Assembly: GCF_001601575.1 (NCBI RefSeq)
Contig: NZ_LOHZ01000025.1
Location: 1-64,000 of the forward strand
Reading direction: 5' to 3'
Source of the DNA: Thermovenabulum gondwanense
GTDB lineage: Bacteria; Bacillota; Thermosediminibacteria; Thermosediminibacterales; Thermosediminibacteraceae
DNA length: 64,000 bases
Part shown: in pieces, positions 1 to 8,036 of the stretch
Layout of the letters: each line of letters opens with the position of its first letter
How positions within the stretch are numbered: position 1 is the first letter of the stretch
Translations under genes and position numbers: made by a program
Notes under the pieces: model-generated
Seen by the model: the letters and a program-made list of their open reading frames with translations, nothing else
Databases searched by the model: none
Told to the model about the DNA's origin: nothing

Positions 1-119
1 AAGGTATCCCATCCTGAAAAGGGAGTAAGGCACCTGGGAGACGACCAGGTAGATAGGCCGGGGGTGTAAGGGCTGTAAGGCCTTGAGCCGACCGGTACTA
101 ATGAGCCGAGGGCTTGACC
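1..119 (+). rRNA. 23S ribosomal RNA, 3' end (partial)
   Basis: The sequence ends with the conserved 23S terminus (CCGGTACTAATGAGCCGAGG, then GCTTGACC). Only about the last 119 bases are in the window; the gene begins upstream. About 43 bases separate its end from tRNA-Asn, too few for a 5S rRNA gene, so 5S must lie elsewhere in the operon or genome. The exact 3' end is assigned by similarity to the usual GACC terminus. Confidence 0.93.
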
Positions 120-162
120 AAAAAAAGGTAAAAAACCTCTGTGCAGTTTTGAGGGTGAAAGT

Positions 163-237
163 TCCTCGATAGCTCAGCGGTAGAGCATCCGGCTGTTAAC
201 CGGAGGGTCGCAGGTTCGAATCCTGCTCGGGGAGCCA
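163..237 (+). tRNA. tRNA-Asn (anticodon GTT)
   Basis: A complete cloverleaf can be drawn: acceptor stem TCCTCGA pairs with TCGGGGA (one T-G pair), D-arm AGCTCAGCGGTAGAGC, anticodon loop CTGTTAA at 193-199 with GTT at 195-197, T-arm GGTTCGAATCC, and an encoded CCA at the 3' end. It lies just behind the 23S rRNA and is probably part of the rRNA transcript. Confidence 0.96.
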
Positions 238-251
238 ATTTTTTATGAAAT

Positions 252-287
252 AAAAAAGCTATTGGAGATTTTCCAATAGCTTTTTTA
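252..287 (+). terminator. Rho-independent terminator of the rRNA-tRNA operon
   Basis: A 9-bp stem GCTATTGGA / TCCAATAGC (258-266 and 272-280) has flanking A6 and T6 runs that extend pairing and supply the U tract. It sits directly after tRNA-Asn. Confidence 0.9.
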
Positions 288-373
288 TTTTCATAGAATG
301 TATTAAAGGACATGCACATAAAACAATTCATTTACATAAGAATAAATTAGACAAAAATAAAGGAGGAAAAAAT

Positions 374-616
374 ATGGTTGATTCAGTAAAAACTGTAGTT
401 GTTGAAGAAGTAAGCAAGCAAATAATTGAAAATGCCACTCCGATACCCTGCTCCGAAGGAATTCTTGGTGGAGTGGCGGTTACAGGGTTTATCGATGTGG
501 AAAAAATAATAAAAATTTGTGGATATAAAACAAAATTCTTCTTCCTGGAGAAAAAACTGCCATTTTCTTATGTTCTCCTAAACTTGGATCCTCTTCGAGA
601 AAGAGAACAACAATAA
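374..616 (+). CDS. Small hypothetical protein, 80 aa
   Basis: I do not recognise this protein. The ATG follows a strong AAAGGAGG ribosome binding site at 8-9 bases spacing, and a terminator-like hairpin follows at 693-718, both of which favour a real gene. The product has a valine-rich start, two cysteines (near residues 26 and 49), a hydrophobic GGVAVTGF stretch in the middle and a charged C-terminus; there is no signal peptide or obvious membrane helix. It stands alone between the rRNA operon and a divergent zinc-ribbon gene. It could be a free-standing small protein or the remnant of a longer one. Confidence 0.5.
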   Translation: MVDSVKTVVVEEVSKQIIENATPIPCSEGILGGVAVTGFIDVEKIIKICGYKTKFFFLEKKLPFSYVLLNLDPLREREQQ

Positions 617-692
617 AAAGACCATGGTAATTTTCAAAAAAATTAACTTTATAGTGTAAACATAGGAGAATAGGATAATGAGTTTTCAGAGA

Positions 693-722
693 GGCTGCTG
701 AATTAAAAATCAGCAGCCTTTA
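693..722 (+). terminator. Hairpin terminator between converging genes
   Basis: A perfect 9-bp stem GGCTGCTGA / TCAGCAGCC (693-701 and 710-718) with an A/T-rich loop is followed by a weak T run (TTTATTACTTATTG). It lies downstream of the 80-aa gene and also downstream of the minus-strand FmdB-type gene, so it may serve both. Confidence 0.7.
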
Positions 723-753
723 TTACTTATTGTTTTCATTAATAGAATTACTA

Positions 754-966
754 CTAATTACTACTATCAGAAGATTTTGTTTCATTTTTATGGACATAAT
801 CTGTTATATGAAAACCCGATCCCTTAAAAACCAGGCCGACATTTCGACTTATAATTCTTTTTACAGGCCCTCCACATTTTGGACAGGAAGACAGAGGAGA
901 TTCTTTTATATTTTGCTCGTATTCAAAGTCACCGCAAACTGCACATCTATAATCATACATTGGCAT
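754..966 (-). CDS. FmdB-family zinc-ribbon protein
   Basis: The start is placed at the ATG whose complement is 964-966, because a strong AGGAGGTG site lies just upstream and the protein then begins MPMYDYRC, the usual start of the FmdB family; an in-frame ATG 14 codons further up lacks such a site. The 70-aa product has two CxxC pairs (CAVC and CPKC) spaced as in FmdB/CxxC zinc ribbons, followed by the family's GSGFHITDY segment. Members are widespread putative regulatory proteins and the molecular role is not established. It is transcribed divergently from the radical SAM gene at 1126. Confidence 0.88.
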   Translation of the reverse strand: MPMYDYRCAVCGDFEYEQNIKESPLSSCPKCGGPVKRIISRNVGLVFKGSGFHITDYVHKNETKSSDSSN

Positions 967-1125
967 GGTCGTTGCACCTCCTGAAAAATATAGATTATTG
1001 ATTATCAATAAAATTTATACTCTGTTTTTAAATAATAGTCAAGTTGTTTTAATTCAAAAGCTATTATGATAAAATGTATTAATGAGTTAATAAAATCTTA
1101 AATATAATGCGAAAGGGTGTAGGTT

Positions 1126-2499
1126 TTGAAGGGGCAAATTCACGCCTTTAAAATATTCGATAAAAATCTTGTTTTGGATGTGGGAAGCGGATCGATATTT
1201 GAGGTGGATAATATAGCATACGAGGTGTTTAAGCTATTAGAAGAAGGCTGTAATGAAGAAGAAGTTATTAAAAGAATGGCAGGAGTAATTGATTTAAATG
1301 AAATTAAAGAGGCTCTGGAAGAGATTAAACAATTAATCAAAGAAGGTGTTATTCTCGGTGAAACAAATGCAGAATCTATTATTGTAAATAAGATAATAAA
1401 TGAAAATAGGGTGAAAGCCCTGTGTTTAAATATAGCCCATGATTGTAATCTTTTTTGCAGATACTGCTTTGCTTCAAAAGGAGATTATAATTTAAAAAGA
1501 AACATAATGCCAAAAGAAGTGGGTGAAAAGGCTATTGATTTCCTTTTAAAAAATTCAGGGGATTTAAAGAATCTTGAAATTGATTTTTTTGGTGGAGAGC
1601 CGTTGATTGCATACGATACGGTAAAACACATTATAGAGTATGCACGCTTTAAAGAAAAAAATTACGGAAAGAAGATTAAGTTTACCATTACGACAAATGC
1701 AATGCTTTTAGATGATGAAAAAATAAAATTCCTCAACGAAAACATGGACAACATAGTAATGAGCCTGGATGGTAGAAAAGAAGTAAATGACAGGATGAGG
1801 GTGAGAATTGATGGTAAGGGAAGTTATGATGATATTCTTCCAAATATAATAAAATTAACGGAATTGAGAAAAAAGGATAATAAAAACTATTATATAAGGG
1901 GAACATTTACAAGGTATAACCTTGATTTTGTTGAAGATGTAAAACACCTTTCCGATTTAGGATTTTCGGAAATATCCTTAGAACCGGTTCTCGCAGAAAA
2001 AGAGGATTACGAAATAAGGGAAGAACACCTAAATATCATATACGATCAGTATGAAAAAATAGTGAAAGAATTTTTAAGTAGGAAAAACAGCAATAAGAAA
2101 TTCAGGTTTTACCATTTCAATATAAACCTATATAAAGGCCCCTGTATTTACAAAAGGATAATTGCCTGTGGTGCGGGAAGGGAATATTTTGCTGTATCAC
2201 CGGAGGGAGATATTTATCCTTGCCATCAATTTGTAGGGTTGGAAGATTTTAAAATGGGAAATGTATCCCGGGGAGACCTGGATGAAATTATAAGGGATAA
2301 ATTTAAAAATACGCATATTTTCTCAAAGGAAGAATGTACAAATTGCTGGGCGAAATTTTTCTGCAGCGGGGGATGCAGTGCTTATAATTATAAAAAAAAT
2401 AAAGATTTGAATACACCAGATAAAATATTTTGCAGGATGCAGAAAAAAAGAATTGAATGTGCTCTTTATTTAAATTTTTTAAATCAGCATGATGCATGA
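1126..2499 (+). CDS. scfB: SCIFF-peptide radical SAM maturase (thioether-forming)
   Basis: A radical SAM enzyme of the type that installs cysteine thioether cross-links in SCIFF (six cysteines in forty-five residues) ribosomal peptides. The N-terminal ~80 residues, beginning KGQIHAFKIFDKNLVLDV, match the peptide-recognition domain of this family. The SAM cluster motif is C107-NLF-C111-RY-C114. A FFGGEP motif follows, and the C-terminal SPASM region is cysteine rich (CIYKRIIACG, YPCHQF, CTNCWAKFFCSGGC, FCRMQKKRIEC). Translation starts at TTG behind AAAGGGTG. In most genomes the precursor gene lies directly upstream; no cysteine-rich small frame is visible on either strand between 617 and 1125 or between 2500 and 2675. 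It is probably monocistronic. Confidence 0.92.
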   Translation: MKGQIHAFKIFDKNLVLDVGSGSIFEVDNIAYEVFKLLEEGCNEEEVIKRMAGVIDLNEIKEALEEIKQLIKEGVILGETNAESIIVNKIINENRVKALCLNIAHDCNLFCRYCFASKGDYNLKRNIMPKEVGEKAIDFLLKNSGDLKNLEIDFFGGEPLIAYDTVKHIIEYARFKEKNYGKKIKFTITTNAMLLDDEKIKFLNENMDNIVMSLDGRKEVNDRMRVRIDGKGSYDDILPNIIKLTELRKKDNKNYYIRGTFTRYNLDFVEDVKHLSDLGFSEISLEPVLAEKEDYEIREEHLNIIYDQYEKIVKEFLSRKNSNKKFRFYHFNINLYKGPCIYKRIIACGAGREYFAVSPEGDIYPCHQFVGLEDFKMGNVSRGDLDEIIRDKFKNTHIFSKEECTNCWAKFFCSGGCSAYNYKKNKDLNTPDKIFCRMQKKRIECALYLNFLNQHDA

Positions 2500-2602
2500 C
2501 AAATTTTTTATTGAAGCAAAAAAAATACAAAAAGTGATATAATTTGTAAAAAATTAATGAAAAATGAAGCCATCAGGCAATATATATTAAAATATTAAAA
2601 AA

Positions 2603-2631
2603 TTGATAGTTTGCTAATTGAATGCTAAATT
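2603..2631 (+). promoter_or_regulatory. Candidate sigma-A promoter for the Spo0E-like gene
   Basis: TTGATA at 2603-2608 and TAAATT at 2626-2631 are separated by 17 bp, 45 bases before the Spo0E-like ATG. In such AT-rich DNA this match alone is weak evidence. Confidence 0.35.
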
Positions 2632-2675
2632 GTTAGAATTACTTTGTTATTAAAAATAAAGGGGAAAAATTTACA

Positions 2676-2855
2676 ATGCATTTTAAAAATTCTCTTGAGA
2701 AAAAAATCTTTGAATTAAAAAGTGAGTTGTATGAAGAATTAAAAGAAAAGCAATTTCTGGAAACAGACATTTACCTTTTGAGCCAAAAACTTGACCTTTT
2801 GATACTGGACTACCAAAAAAGATATTTAGCAAAGAATAAAATTATTTTTGAGTAG
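2676..2855 (+). CDS. Spo0E-family aspartyl-phosphate phosphatase, 59 aa
   Basis: A short gene with an AAGGGG ribosome binding site and an ATG start. The product is a predicted two-helix coiled-coil protein carrying the Spo0E signature SQKLDLLILDY (residues 36-46). In Bacillus, Spo0E-type proteins dephosphorylate Spo0A~P and so hold back sporulation; the signature S-x-x-L-D is part of the phosphatase surface. The length (59 aa) is normal for the family. It has its own terminator at 2865-2889, so it is likely a single-gene unit. The target (Spo0A or another response regulator) is inferred from the family. Confidence 0.88.
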   Translation: MHFKNSLEKKIFELKSELYEELKEKQFLETDIYLLSQKLDLLILDYQKRYLAKNKIIFE

Positions 2856-2863
2856 TGCAAAAA

Positions 2864-2889
2864 GACGCTGCAGCAAAGCAGCGTTTTTT
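2864..2889 (+). terminator. Rho-independent terminator after the Spo0E-like gene
   Basis: A 7-bp GC-rich stem ACGCTGC / GCAGCGT (2865-2871 and 2878-2884), loop AGCAAA, is followed by a T6 run. Confidence 0.9.
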
Positions 2890-2953
2890 ACTTTACTTTT
2901 AATATAAATTTTATTAATATTCAATTATAGAAAGAATATAAGGGGTGTTTTAC

Positions 2954-4339
2954 ATGAAACTGTATGACATTAATGATGTCAAGGAATTAGATAGACAGGA
3001 AGTGAAGAAACTTTATTCGGATTACGTAAATCCCGGACTTGCTTCTATGATAGGATTATTAAATTTTGACAGGGTTTACGTCCGGGCAAAAGGTGCATAC
3101 GTGTGGGATAAAGAAGGCGAGAAGTATATAGATTTTCTGGGTGCTTATGGAGCAATAAATTTAGGCCATAATCCCGATGAAGTTATAGATGTTTTAAAAG
3201 AGGTTTTTGAAAGACCAAATTTATTACAGGCGACAATTAATCCCTTTGCAGCTGCTCTGGGTGCAAATCTTTCAAATATAGCTCCCCAGGGTCTAAAGCA
3301 TTCTTTTTTCTGCAATAGCGGAGCTGAGGCGGTGGAAGGGGCGTTAAAGACTGCAAGAGCAGCTACCGGGAGAAAGAAAATTATTTCCTGCGAAGGTTCT
3401 TTCCATGGGAAGACTTTTGGAGCTTTATCAGCGACGGGCAGGACCAAATATCAGGGGCCTTTTATGCCATTGGTTCCCGAATTTGAAAGAGTGCCTTATG
3501 GGGATATAAAAGCATTAGAAGAAAAATTAAAAAATCGCGATGTAGCGGGATTTATAGTTGAACCAATTCAGGGAGAGGGCGGGGTTATAGTCCCACCTTC
3601 TGGGTATTTGAAAAGGGCAAGGGAACTGTGCACTGAATACGGAACATTGCTTATTGTGGATGAAATTCAAACAGGATTTGGAAGAACGGGGAAAATGTTT
3701 GCGTGCCAGCATGAAGGAATTACACCGGATATTATGTGTGTGGCAAAATCCCTGGGTGGAGGAGTAATGCCCATTGGAGCATTTATAACCAGGGATGAGG
3801 TATGGGAAAGGGCGTATGGAGGATTCGATAAAAGTTTGCTGCACACTTCTACGTTTGGGGGGAATACTTTTGCCTGTGCGGCTGCCATAGCATCTATTAA
3901 TGCTATTGTAAAGAAAAATCTTTCGGAAAGAGCCGAAAAGTTAGGGAATTATTTCCTCGAAGGTCTGAAATCCTTAAAAGACAGGTATTCTATAATTAAG
4001 GAAGTTAGAGGGAAGGGATTATTAATAGGTATAGAGTTCGAACAGCCCAAGAGCGGAATTTTGAATACCATTACAGGTGGTGCCGTAAATAAATTTTACG
4101 GAGAATTTACCGGGGCTATTGTAGCGGGTGAACTATTGAATAAGCATAAAATTATAACAGCTTATACTTTAAATAATCCCAATGTAATAAGACTTGAGCC
4201 TCCGCTTATTATAGAAAAGGAGGATATTGATTACGCTCTTAACGCCCTGGAAGATATATTATCTAAAAATAGCGGCTTTTTAAATATAACCGTAAACGCT
4301 GCAAAAACTGTGTTTGGCTCTATTTTTTCAAAAAAGTAA
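2954..4339 (+). CDS. Class-III PLP aminotransferase, putrescine aminotransferase-like
   Basis: A fold-type I, PLP-dependent omega-aminotransferase of 461 aa. Visible features are the cofactor-phosphate loop CNSGAEAVEGALK, FHGKTFGALSATG, the DEIQTGFGRTG motif, and the PLP lysine K265 in VAKSLGGGVMPIGA. The N-terminal extension and overall layout resemble putrescine/cadaverine aminotransferases (PatA/YgjG type), but ornithine or acetylornithine enzymes share most motifs, so the substrate is uncertain. ATG at 2954 is preferred over an in-frame GTG at 2945 because the GTG overlaps the AGGGGTG ribosome binding site. It is monocistronic, ending at a bidirectional terminator facing the next gene. 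Confidence 0.85.
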   Translation: MKLYDINDVKELDRQEVKKLYSDYVNPGLASMIGLLNFDRVYVRAKGAYVWDKEGEKYIDFLGAYGAINLGHNPDEVIDVLKEVFERPNLLQATINPFAAALGANLSNIAPQGLKHSFFCNSGAEAVEGALKTARAATGRKKIISCEGSFHGKTFGALSATGRTKYQGPFMPLVPEFERVPYGDIKALEEKLKNRDVAGFIVEPIQGEGGVIVPPSGYLKRARELCTEYGTLLIVDEIQTGFGRTGKMFACQHEGITPDIMCVAKSLGGGVMPIGAFITRDEVWERAYGGFDKSLLHTSTFGGNTFACAAAIASINAIVKKNLSERAEKLGNYFLEGLKSLKDRYSIIKEVRGKGLLIGIEFEQPKSGILNTITGGAVNKFYGEFTGAIVAGELLNKHKIITAYTLNNPNVIRLEPPLIIEKEDIDYALNALEDILSKNSGFLNITVNAAKTVFGSIFSKK

Positions 4340-4348
4340 TATAATAAA

Positions 4349-4380
4349 ATTAAGGCTGGGTATATTACCAGCCTTAATTT
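4349..4380. terminator. Bidirectional terminator between convergent genes
   Basis: A perfect stem TTAAGGCTGG / CCAGCCTTAA (4350-4359 and 4368-4377) has an A/T-rich loop and A/T flanks on both sides. It lies exactly between the convergent aminotransferase and the minus-strand gene ending at 4380. Confidence 0.85.
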
Positions 4381-5024
4381 TAAGGGCAATTTTTGTGAAG
4401 GAAAACGGTATTTTCTCTATTTGTAGAAAACCTCAAAATTTTTACCGGCGAGTTTTTTAAGATTTTTTTTCCACATTTTAAGCATATAAAATTATTATCA
4501 GCCGGCAAAATCCCGTAGCTAATATTAATATCAACTTTACCGTATTTTTTCCAGCTTTTCCAACCGGTCTTACAAAGTTTTATTCTATTTTCATAATCGG
4601 CAAAAACCCATTTTAAAAGCTTATGAAAGTGAAAGGGATATCTGGTATAAATTAAATAGTCCTTTGGAAGTCCCAGGGATATGATATGATTTGAAAAAGC
4701 ATTTTCTACTTCAGTTTGCAATTTTCCCTCAATTTTTATACTTTTAAAATTATATCCCTGCTCAGACAAATATTCTCTAACCTTATCAAATATATATCCT
4801 CTGCATACGAAGATTTCTTCTTTTCTGTTTACGCCGTAAGATTGAAAAAACTTTTTGACAATGTTTACAGCAAATTTTTGGTATTCTTTTTCTTTGAAAT
4901 TAATATCGTTGAAAAATTCAACGGGAATTAAGTCATAATAAAAAAAATCCTTTTCTTCATGGTAAAATCCAATGCATACACCGCCTATTAAGCTTCCGCT
5001 TCCGGCATCATCAATGTATATCAT
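4380..5024 (-). CDS. Conserved-looking hypothetical protein, 214 aa
   Basis: I cannot assign a function. The N-terminus MIYIDDAGSGSLIGG is an acidic, glycine-rich strand-and-turn that recalls RNase H-like folds (a D-x-G-S-type start), but the rest does not show a convincing catalytic set. The middle contains a CKTGWKSWKKYG segment, and the C-terminus has a zinc-ribbon-like arrangement, CLKCGKK followed by HKNC at the end. There is no signal peptide or membrane segment. It is a single gene, with a GGAGCT ribosome binding site upstream of ATG at 5024 and a shared terminator at its end. Confidence 0.75.
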   Translation of the reverse strand: MIYIDDAGSGSLIGGVCIGFYHEEKDFFYYDLIPVEFFNDINFKEKEYQKFAVNIVKKFFQSYGVNRKEEIFVCRGYIFDKVREYLSEQGYNFKSIKIEGKLQTEVENAFSNHIISLGLPKDYLIYTRYPFHFHKLLKWVFADYENRIKLCKTGWKSWKKYGKVDINISYGILPADNNFICLKCGKKILKNSPVKILRFSTNRENTVFLHKNCP

Positions 5025-5064
5025 AACGACAGCTCCAGGTTTAAGTTTGAATAATAAAAAAAAA

Positions 5065-5141
5065 TGGTCGGGGCGGCGGGACTTGAACCCACGACCTTTC
5101 GGACCCGAACCGAACGCGCTACCAAACTGCGCTACGCCCCG
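5065..5141 (-). tRNA. tRNA-Pro (anticodon CGG)
   Basis: Read on the minus strand, acceptor stem CGGGGCG pairs with CGCCCCG, followed by discriminator A and an encoded CCA (5065-5067). The anticodon arm TTCGG-TTCGGGT-CCGAA gives CGG (5105-5107), and the T-arm is GTGGGTTCAAGTCCCGC. It decodes CCG. A second proline tRNA (GGG) lies at 62604-62680. Confidence 0.95.
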
Positions 5142-5219
5142 ACGCTCTTAATTATACTATAAACCCAAGGGAATTTCAATAGTAACACATTAATTAAAAA
5201 TTGGCCTCTTTAATATATT

Positions 5220-5247
5220 TTGAACAAAAATTTTTTGTTTATATATT
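5220..5247 (+). promoter_or_regulatory. Candidate promoter upstream of the M16 peptidase pair
   Basis: TTGAAC (5220-5225) and TATATT (5242-5247) are spaced by 16 bp, in an A/T-rich stretch about 90 bases before the first gene. The evidence is only the hexamer match. Confidence 0.35.
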
Positions 5248-5339
5248 TATTTTTCTTTCACATATACTAAAAAAAGGTTATTATAAAACTATGTTCCAGA
5301 TTATGCTAAACCAACTCATTTTACGGGGAGGTATTGATT

Positions 5340-6608
5340 TTGGAAAGATTTATAAAAAAAAGATTGGATAATGGTCTAAATGTTTATTTATATCCGACAA
5401 GAAAATTTAAAACCTTGACTTTTTCCCTTTTTATTCATAGGAATCTGGAAAAAGAGAATGCTACTAAAAATGCATTATTGCCCTTTGTATTAAAAAGGGG
5501 AACAAAAAGTTTACCCACTGCAAGAAAATTATCGAGGTATTTAGAATCTCTTTATGGAGCTGACCTGGGAGCTGATGTGGTAAAAAAGGGTGAAAGGCAA
5601 ATAATACAAATACTTTTGGATGTGGTAAATCCGGATTATTTAGGGCAGAATGGAGACTTTTTAGATAAATGCCTTGAAATTTTCAGAGAGATGATACTGG
5701 ACCCCTATATAGAAGAAGGTAGTTTTAAAAAAGAATACGTGGATCAAGAAAAAGATGTTTTAAAAAGGATTATTGAGTCCTTGTTTAATGATAAATATAA
5801 CTACGCTATAGAACGGTGTTTGCAGGAAATGTGCAAGGATGAGCCATATTCTATATATAAATATGGTAGTATTGATGATTTAGCTGGTATCAATGAAAAA
5901 AATTTATACGAGTATTATCTGGAAACTATAAAAACATCACCTATGGATGTCTTCGCGGTAGGGGATTTTGACGCGGAAACTATATGGGAAAAACTAAATA
6001 GCTTATTTAAATTCCAGCGCAGTGAAATACCGTTAAAACCGGTATCGGTAAAAAAAGAAATCCTTGAAGAAAGATTTGTGGAAGAAAAACAGGATGTAAA
6101 TCAGGGTAAACTTTCTATTGGTCTTAGAACCAATGTTAAATACGGTGATGAGGATTTTTACGCATTATTAGTTTTAAATAGTATTCTTGGAGGAGGTCCT
6201 TATTCTAAACTTTTTCAAAATGTACGGGAAAAAGCGAGCTTAGCCTATTATGCCTTTTCCAGGTTGGAAAAATCTAAAGGTATAATGCTGATTAGCAGCG
6301 GAATAGATTTTGAAAATCTTGATAAAGCAGTTGATATCATTAAAATTCAGTTAGAAGACATAAAAAAAGGAAACATTACCGATTACGAATACGAAAGTTC
6401 TTTAAAGGATTTAATTAATTCTCTTAAGCAGGCCAAGGATAGCGCTCCATCTATAATATCGTTATTTTTAGATGGCGTAATAAACGGAATAGAGGAAAAT
6501 ATTGACGATTATATTGACAAGATAACAAAGGTGACAAAAGATGATGTGGTAAGGGTTGCACAAAATATTAAGCTCGATACAATTTATTTTTTAAATAAAA
6601 AGGACTAA
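5340..6608 (+). CDS. yfmF: M16-family protein, YfmF-like (inactive partner)
   Basis: A 422-aa member of the insulinase/pitrilysin (M16) fold with two M16-like halves. The HxxEH zinc motif expected near the N-terminus is absent (the matching stretch reads NALLPFVLKRGTKSL), so it is the non-catalytic partner, as in Bacillus YfmF. The C-terminal half keeps the family's GGGPYSKLFQNVREKASLAYY element. In Bacillus the YfmF/YfmH pair is linked to maturation of the 5-aminopentanol modification of EF-P. Two TTG codons are possible starts: 5340 sits 8 bases from GGGGAGG, 5334 only 2, so 5340 is chosen. The catalytic partner follows 25 bp downstream. Confidence 0.85.
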   Translation: MERFIKKRLDNGLNVYLYPTRKFKTLTFSLFIHRNLEKENATKNALLPFVLKRGTKSLPTARKLSRYLESLYGADLGADVVKKGERQIIQILLDVVNPDYLGQNGDFLDKCLEIFREMILDPYIEEGSFKKEYVDQEKDVLKRIIESLFNDKYNYAIERCLQEMCKDEPYSIYKYGSIDDLAGINEKNLYEYYLETIKTSPMDVFAVGDFDAETIWEKLNSLFKFQRSEIPLKPVSVKKEILEERFVEEKQDVNQGKLSIGLRTNVKYGDEDFYALLVLNSILGGGPYSKLFQNVREKASLAYYAFSRLEKSKGIMLISSGIDFENLDKAVDIIKIQLEDIKKGNITDYEYESSLKDLINSLKQAKDSAPSIISLFLDGVINGIEENIDDYIDKITKVTKDDVVRVAQNIKLDTIYFLNKKD

Positions 6609-6633
6609 ATCAATGTACGGGAAGGTGAATTTA

Positions 6634-7902
6634 ATGAAGCTTTTAGACGGCATGGTAAAAAAGGTTCTGGGAAATGGGCTAAAAGTTTTTATACTCCCCA
6701 TGAAAAATTACAATAAGACCATTGCGGTGTATTCTACAAAATATGGTTCATTAGATAGTGAATTTATACTTCCGGGCTCTGAGGAAAAAATAAAAGTACC
6801 CGAGGGAATTGCTCATTTTTTGGAGCATAAAATGTTTGATATGGAATACGGAAATGCATTCGATAAATTTTCAGAATTAGGTGCGGAAAGCAATGCTTTT
6901 ACCAGTTATAACAATACAACTTATTATTTTTCTACAACATCAAACTTTTACGAATCTTTAAAAGTCCTGCTGGATTTCGTAGAAACACCCTATTTTACTG
7001 AGGAGAGCGTAGAAAAGGAGAAGGGAATAATTACTCAGGAACTAAAAATGTACGAAGATGATCCCGATTGGCAGGTATATTTAAACCTCTTAAAATCCCT
7101 TTATCATGCATTTCCCGTTAGGATTGATATAGGTGGGACCGTAGAGTCCATTCAAAGAATAAATACGGAATTACTCTATAAATGCTACAATACCTTTTAC
7201 CATCCAAGTAATATGGTATTATTCATAATTGGACCCGTTGATGCAAAAGAGGTTTTAGAATTTGTAGAAAAACACGAAGAAAAACGAAACCTGAAATCTC
7301 AAAAAGAAATTAAGAGGATATATCCTGACGAACCCAAAACTGTCTTTCAAAAAGAAATAAAAATACGCCATTCGGTGGCACAGCCATTGTTGCTCCTGGG
7401 TTTCAAAGATGTTGATACGGGCTATGATGGAGAAAAATTATTAAAAAAAGATATTATAATAGGTATACTTCTGGAAATTATGTTCGGTAAAAGCTCTGAA
7501 ACCTATGAGCGGCTCTATGAAGCTGGATTAATTGATGATAGATTTGGTTTTTCTTTTGAGGCTTATAAAGATTACGGTTTTTGTACAATAGGTGGAAATA
7601 CCAGGGATCCAGAAAAATTGGCAAATGAAATAATAAAAAATATAAATAGTTTTAAAACTAAGGGAATAAGCAGGGAAGATTTCGAAATTATTAAGAGGAA
7701 ATTTAAGGGAGATTTTATTCAAAGTTTGAATTCCCTGGATTTTATAGCACATTCATTTATTTCCTATTACCATAGAGGAATTGATATGTTTGATTTTCCC
7801 TTAGCCTTAGAAGAGTTAAGTTTTGATGAAGTAGTAAATTATATTGAAAGCTTTTTTGATGAGGATAGAATGTCAATTTCAATGGTTCTTCCCAAAGGCT
7901 AA
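6634..7902 (+). CDS. yfmH: M16-family zinc peptidase, YfmH-like
   Basis: The catalytic partner of the preceding gene, 422 aa. The inverted zincin motif is H61-FL-E64-H65 (GIAHFLEHKMF), and the third zinc ligand probably falls in the ITQELKMYEDDPDW segment about 80 residues later. It also has the M16 loop for substrate-chamber closure. ATG at 6634 is used because GGGAAGGTG lies 6-7 bases upstream; the ATG at 6613 has no ribosome binding site. The two proteins probably form a heterodimer, as M16B peptidases do. The operon ends at the terminator at 7912-7944. Confidence 0.88.
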   Translation: MKLLDGMVKKVLGNGLKVFILPMKNYNKTIAVYSTKYGSLDSEFILPGSEEKIKVPEGIAHFLEHKMFDMEYGNAFDKFSELGAESNAFTSYNNTTYYFSTTSNFYESLKVLLDFVETPYFTEESVEKEKGIITQELKMYEDDPDWQVYLNLLKSLYHAFPVRIDIGGTVESIQRINTELLYKCYNTFYHPSNMVLFIIGPVDAKEVLEFVEKHEEKRNLKSQKEIKRIYPDEPKTVFQKEIKIRHSVAQPLLLLGFKDVDTGYDGEKLLKKDIIIGILLEIMFGKSSETYERLYEAGLIDDRFGFSFEAYKDYGFCTIGGNTRDPEKLANEIIKNINSFKTKGISREDFEIIKRKFKGDFIQSLNSLDFIAHSFISYYHRGIDMFDFPLALEELSFDEVVNYIESFFDEDRMSISMVLPKG

Positions 7903-7911
7903 ACTGACCAT

Positions 7912-7944
7912 AATAGATGGGCAAAAACCCATCTATTTTTTTTT
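7912..7944 (+). terminator. Rho-independent terminator after yfmH
   Basis: Stem AATAGATGGG / CCCATCTATT with loop CAAAAA is followed by a long T run (about 9 T). It separates the peptidase operon from the dcw cluster. Confidence 0.93.
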
Positions 7945-7949
7945 AATCT

Positions 7950-8010
7950 TTGAAGGATTTTTAAAACCTTTCGTAGAATAGATAAAGTGGTGTAAAGTGG
8001 TAGAAAGTGG
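7950..8010 (+). promoter_or_regulatory. dcw promoter with MraZ operator (three direct repeats)
   Basis: A sigma-A-type promoter is visible: TTGAAG (7950-7955), 18 bp, TAGAAT (7974-7979). Just downstream are three exact AAAGTGG repeats at 7984-7990, 7994-8000 and 8004-8010, with a strict 10-bp period. Tandem GTGG/TGGG-type repeats at helical spacing in front of mraZ are the known binding sites of the MraZ ring. Their position at the transcription start fits autorepression of the whole cluster. Confidence 0.85.
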
Positions 8011-8036
8011 GATAAAAATAAGGGGAAGTGCAGAGA

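Noticed and set aside
98-331. 77-aa minus-strand frame over the 23S end and tRNA-Asn
   Set aside because: It overlaps rRNA and tRNA; RAGFEPATLRLTAGCSTAELS-like translations are a common artefact of tRNA genes.
730-984. 84-aa plus-strand frame
   Set aside because: Antisense to the FmdB-type gene, without a ribosome binding site.
5220-5245. AACAAAAATTTTTTGTTT as a terminator
   Set aside because: A/T-only dyad with no GC stem; it overlaps a promoter candidate and has no gene ending nearby on the plus strand.
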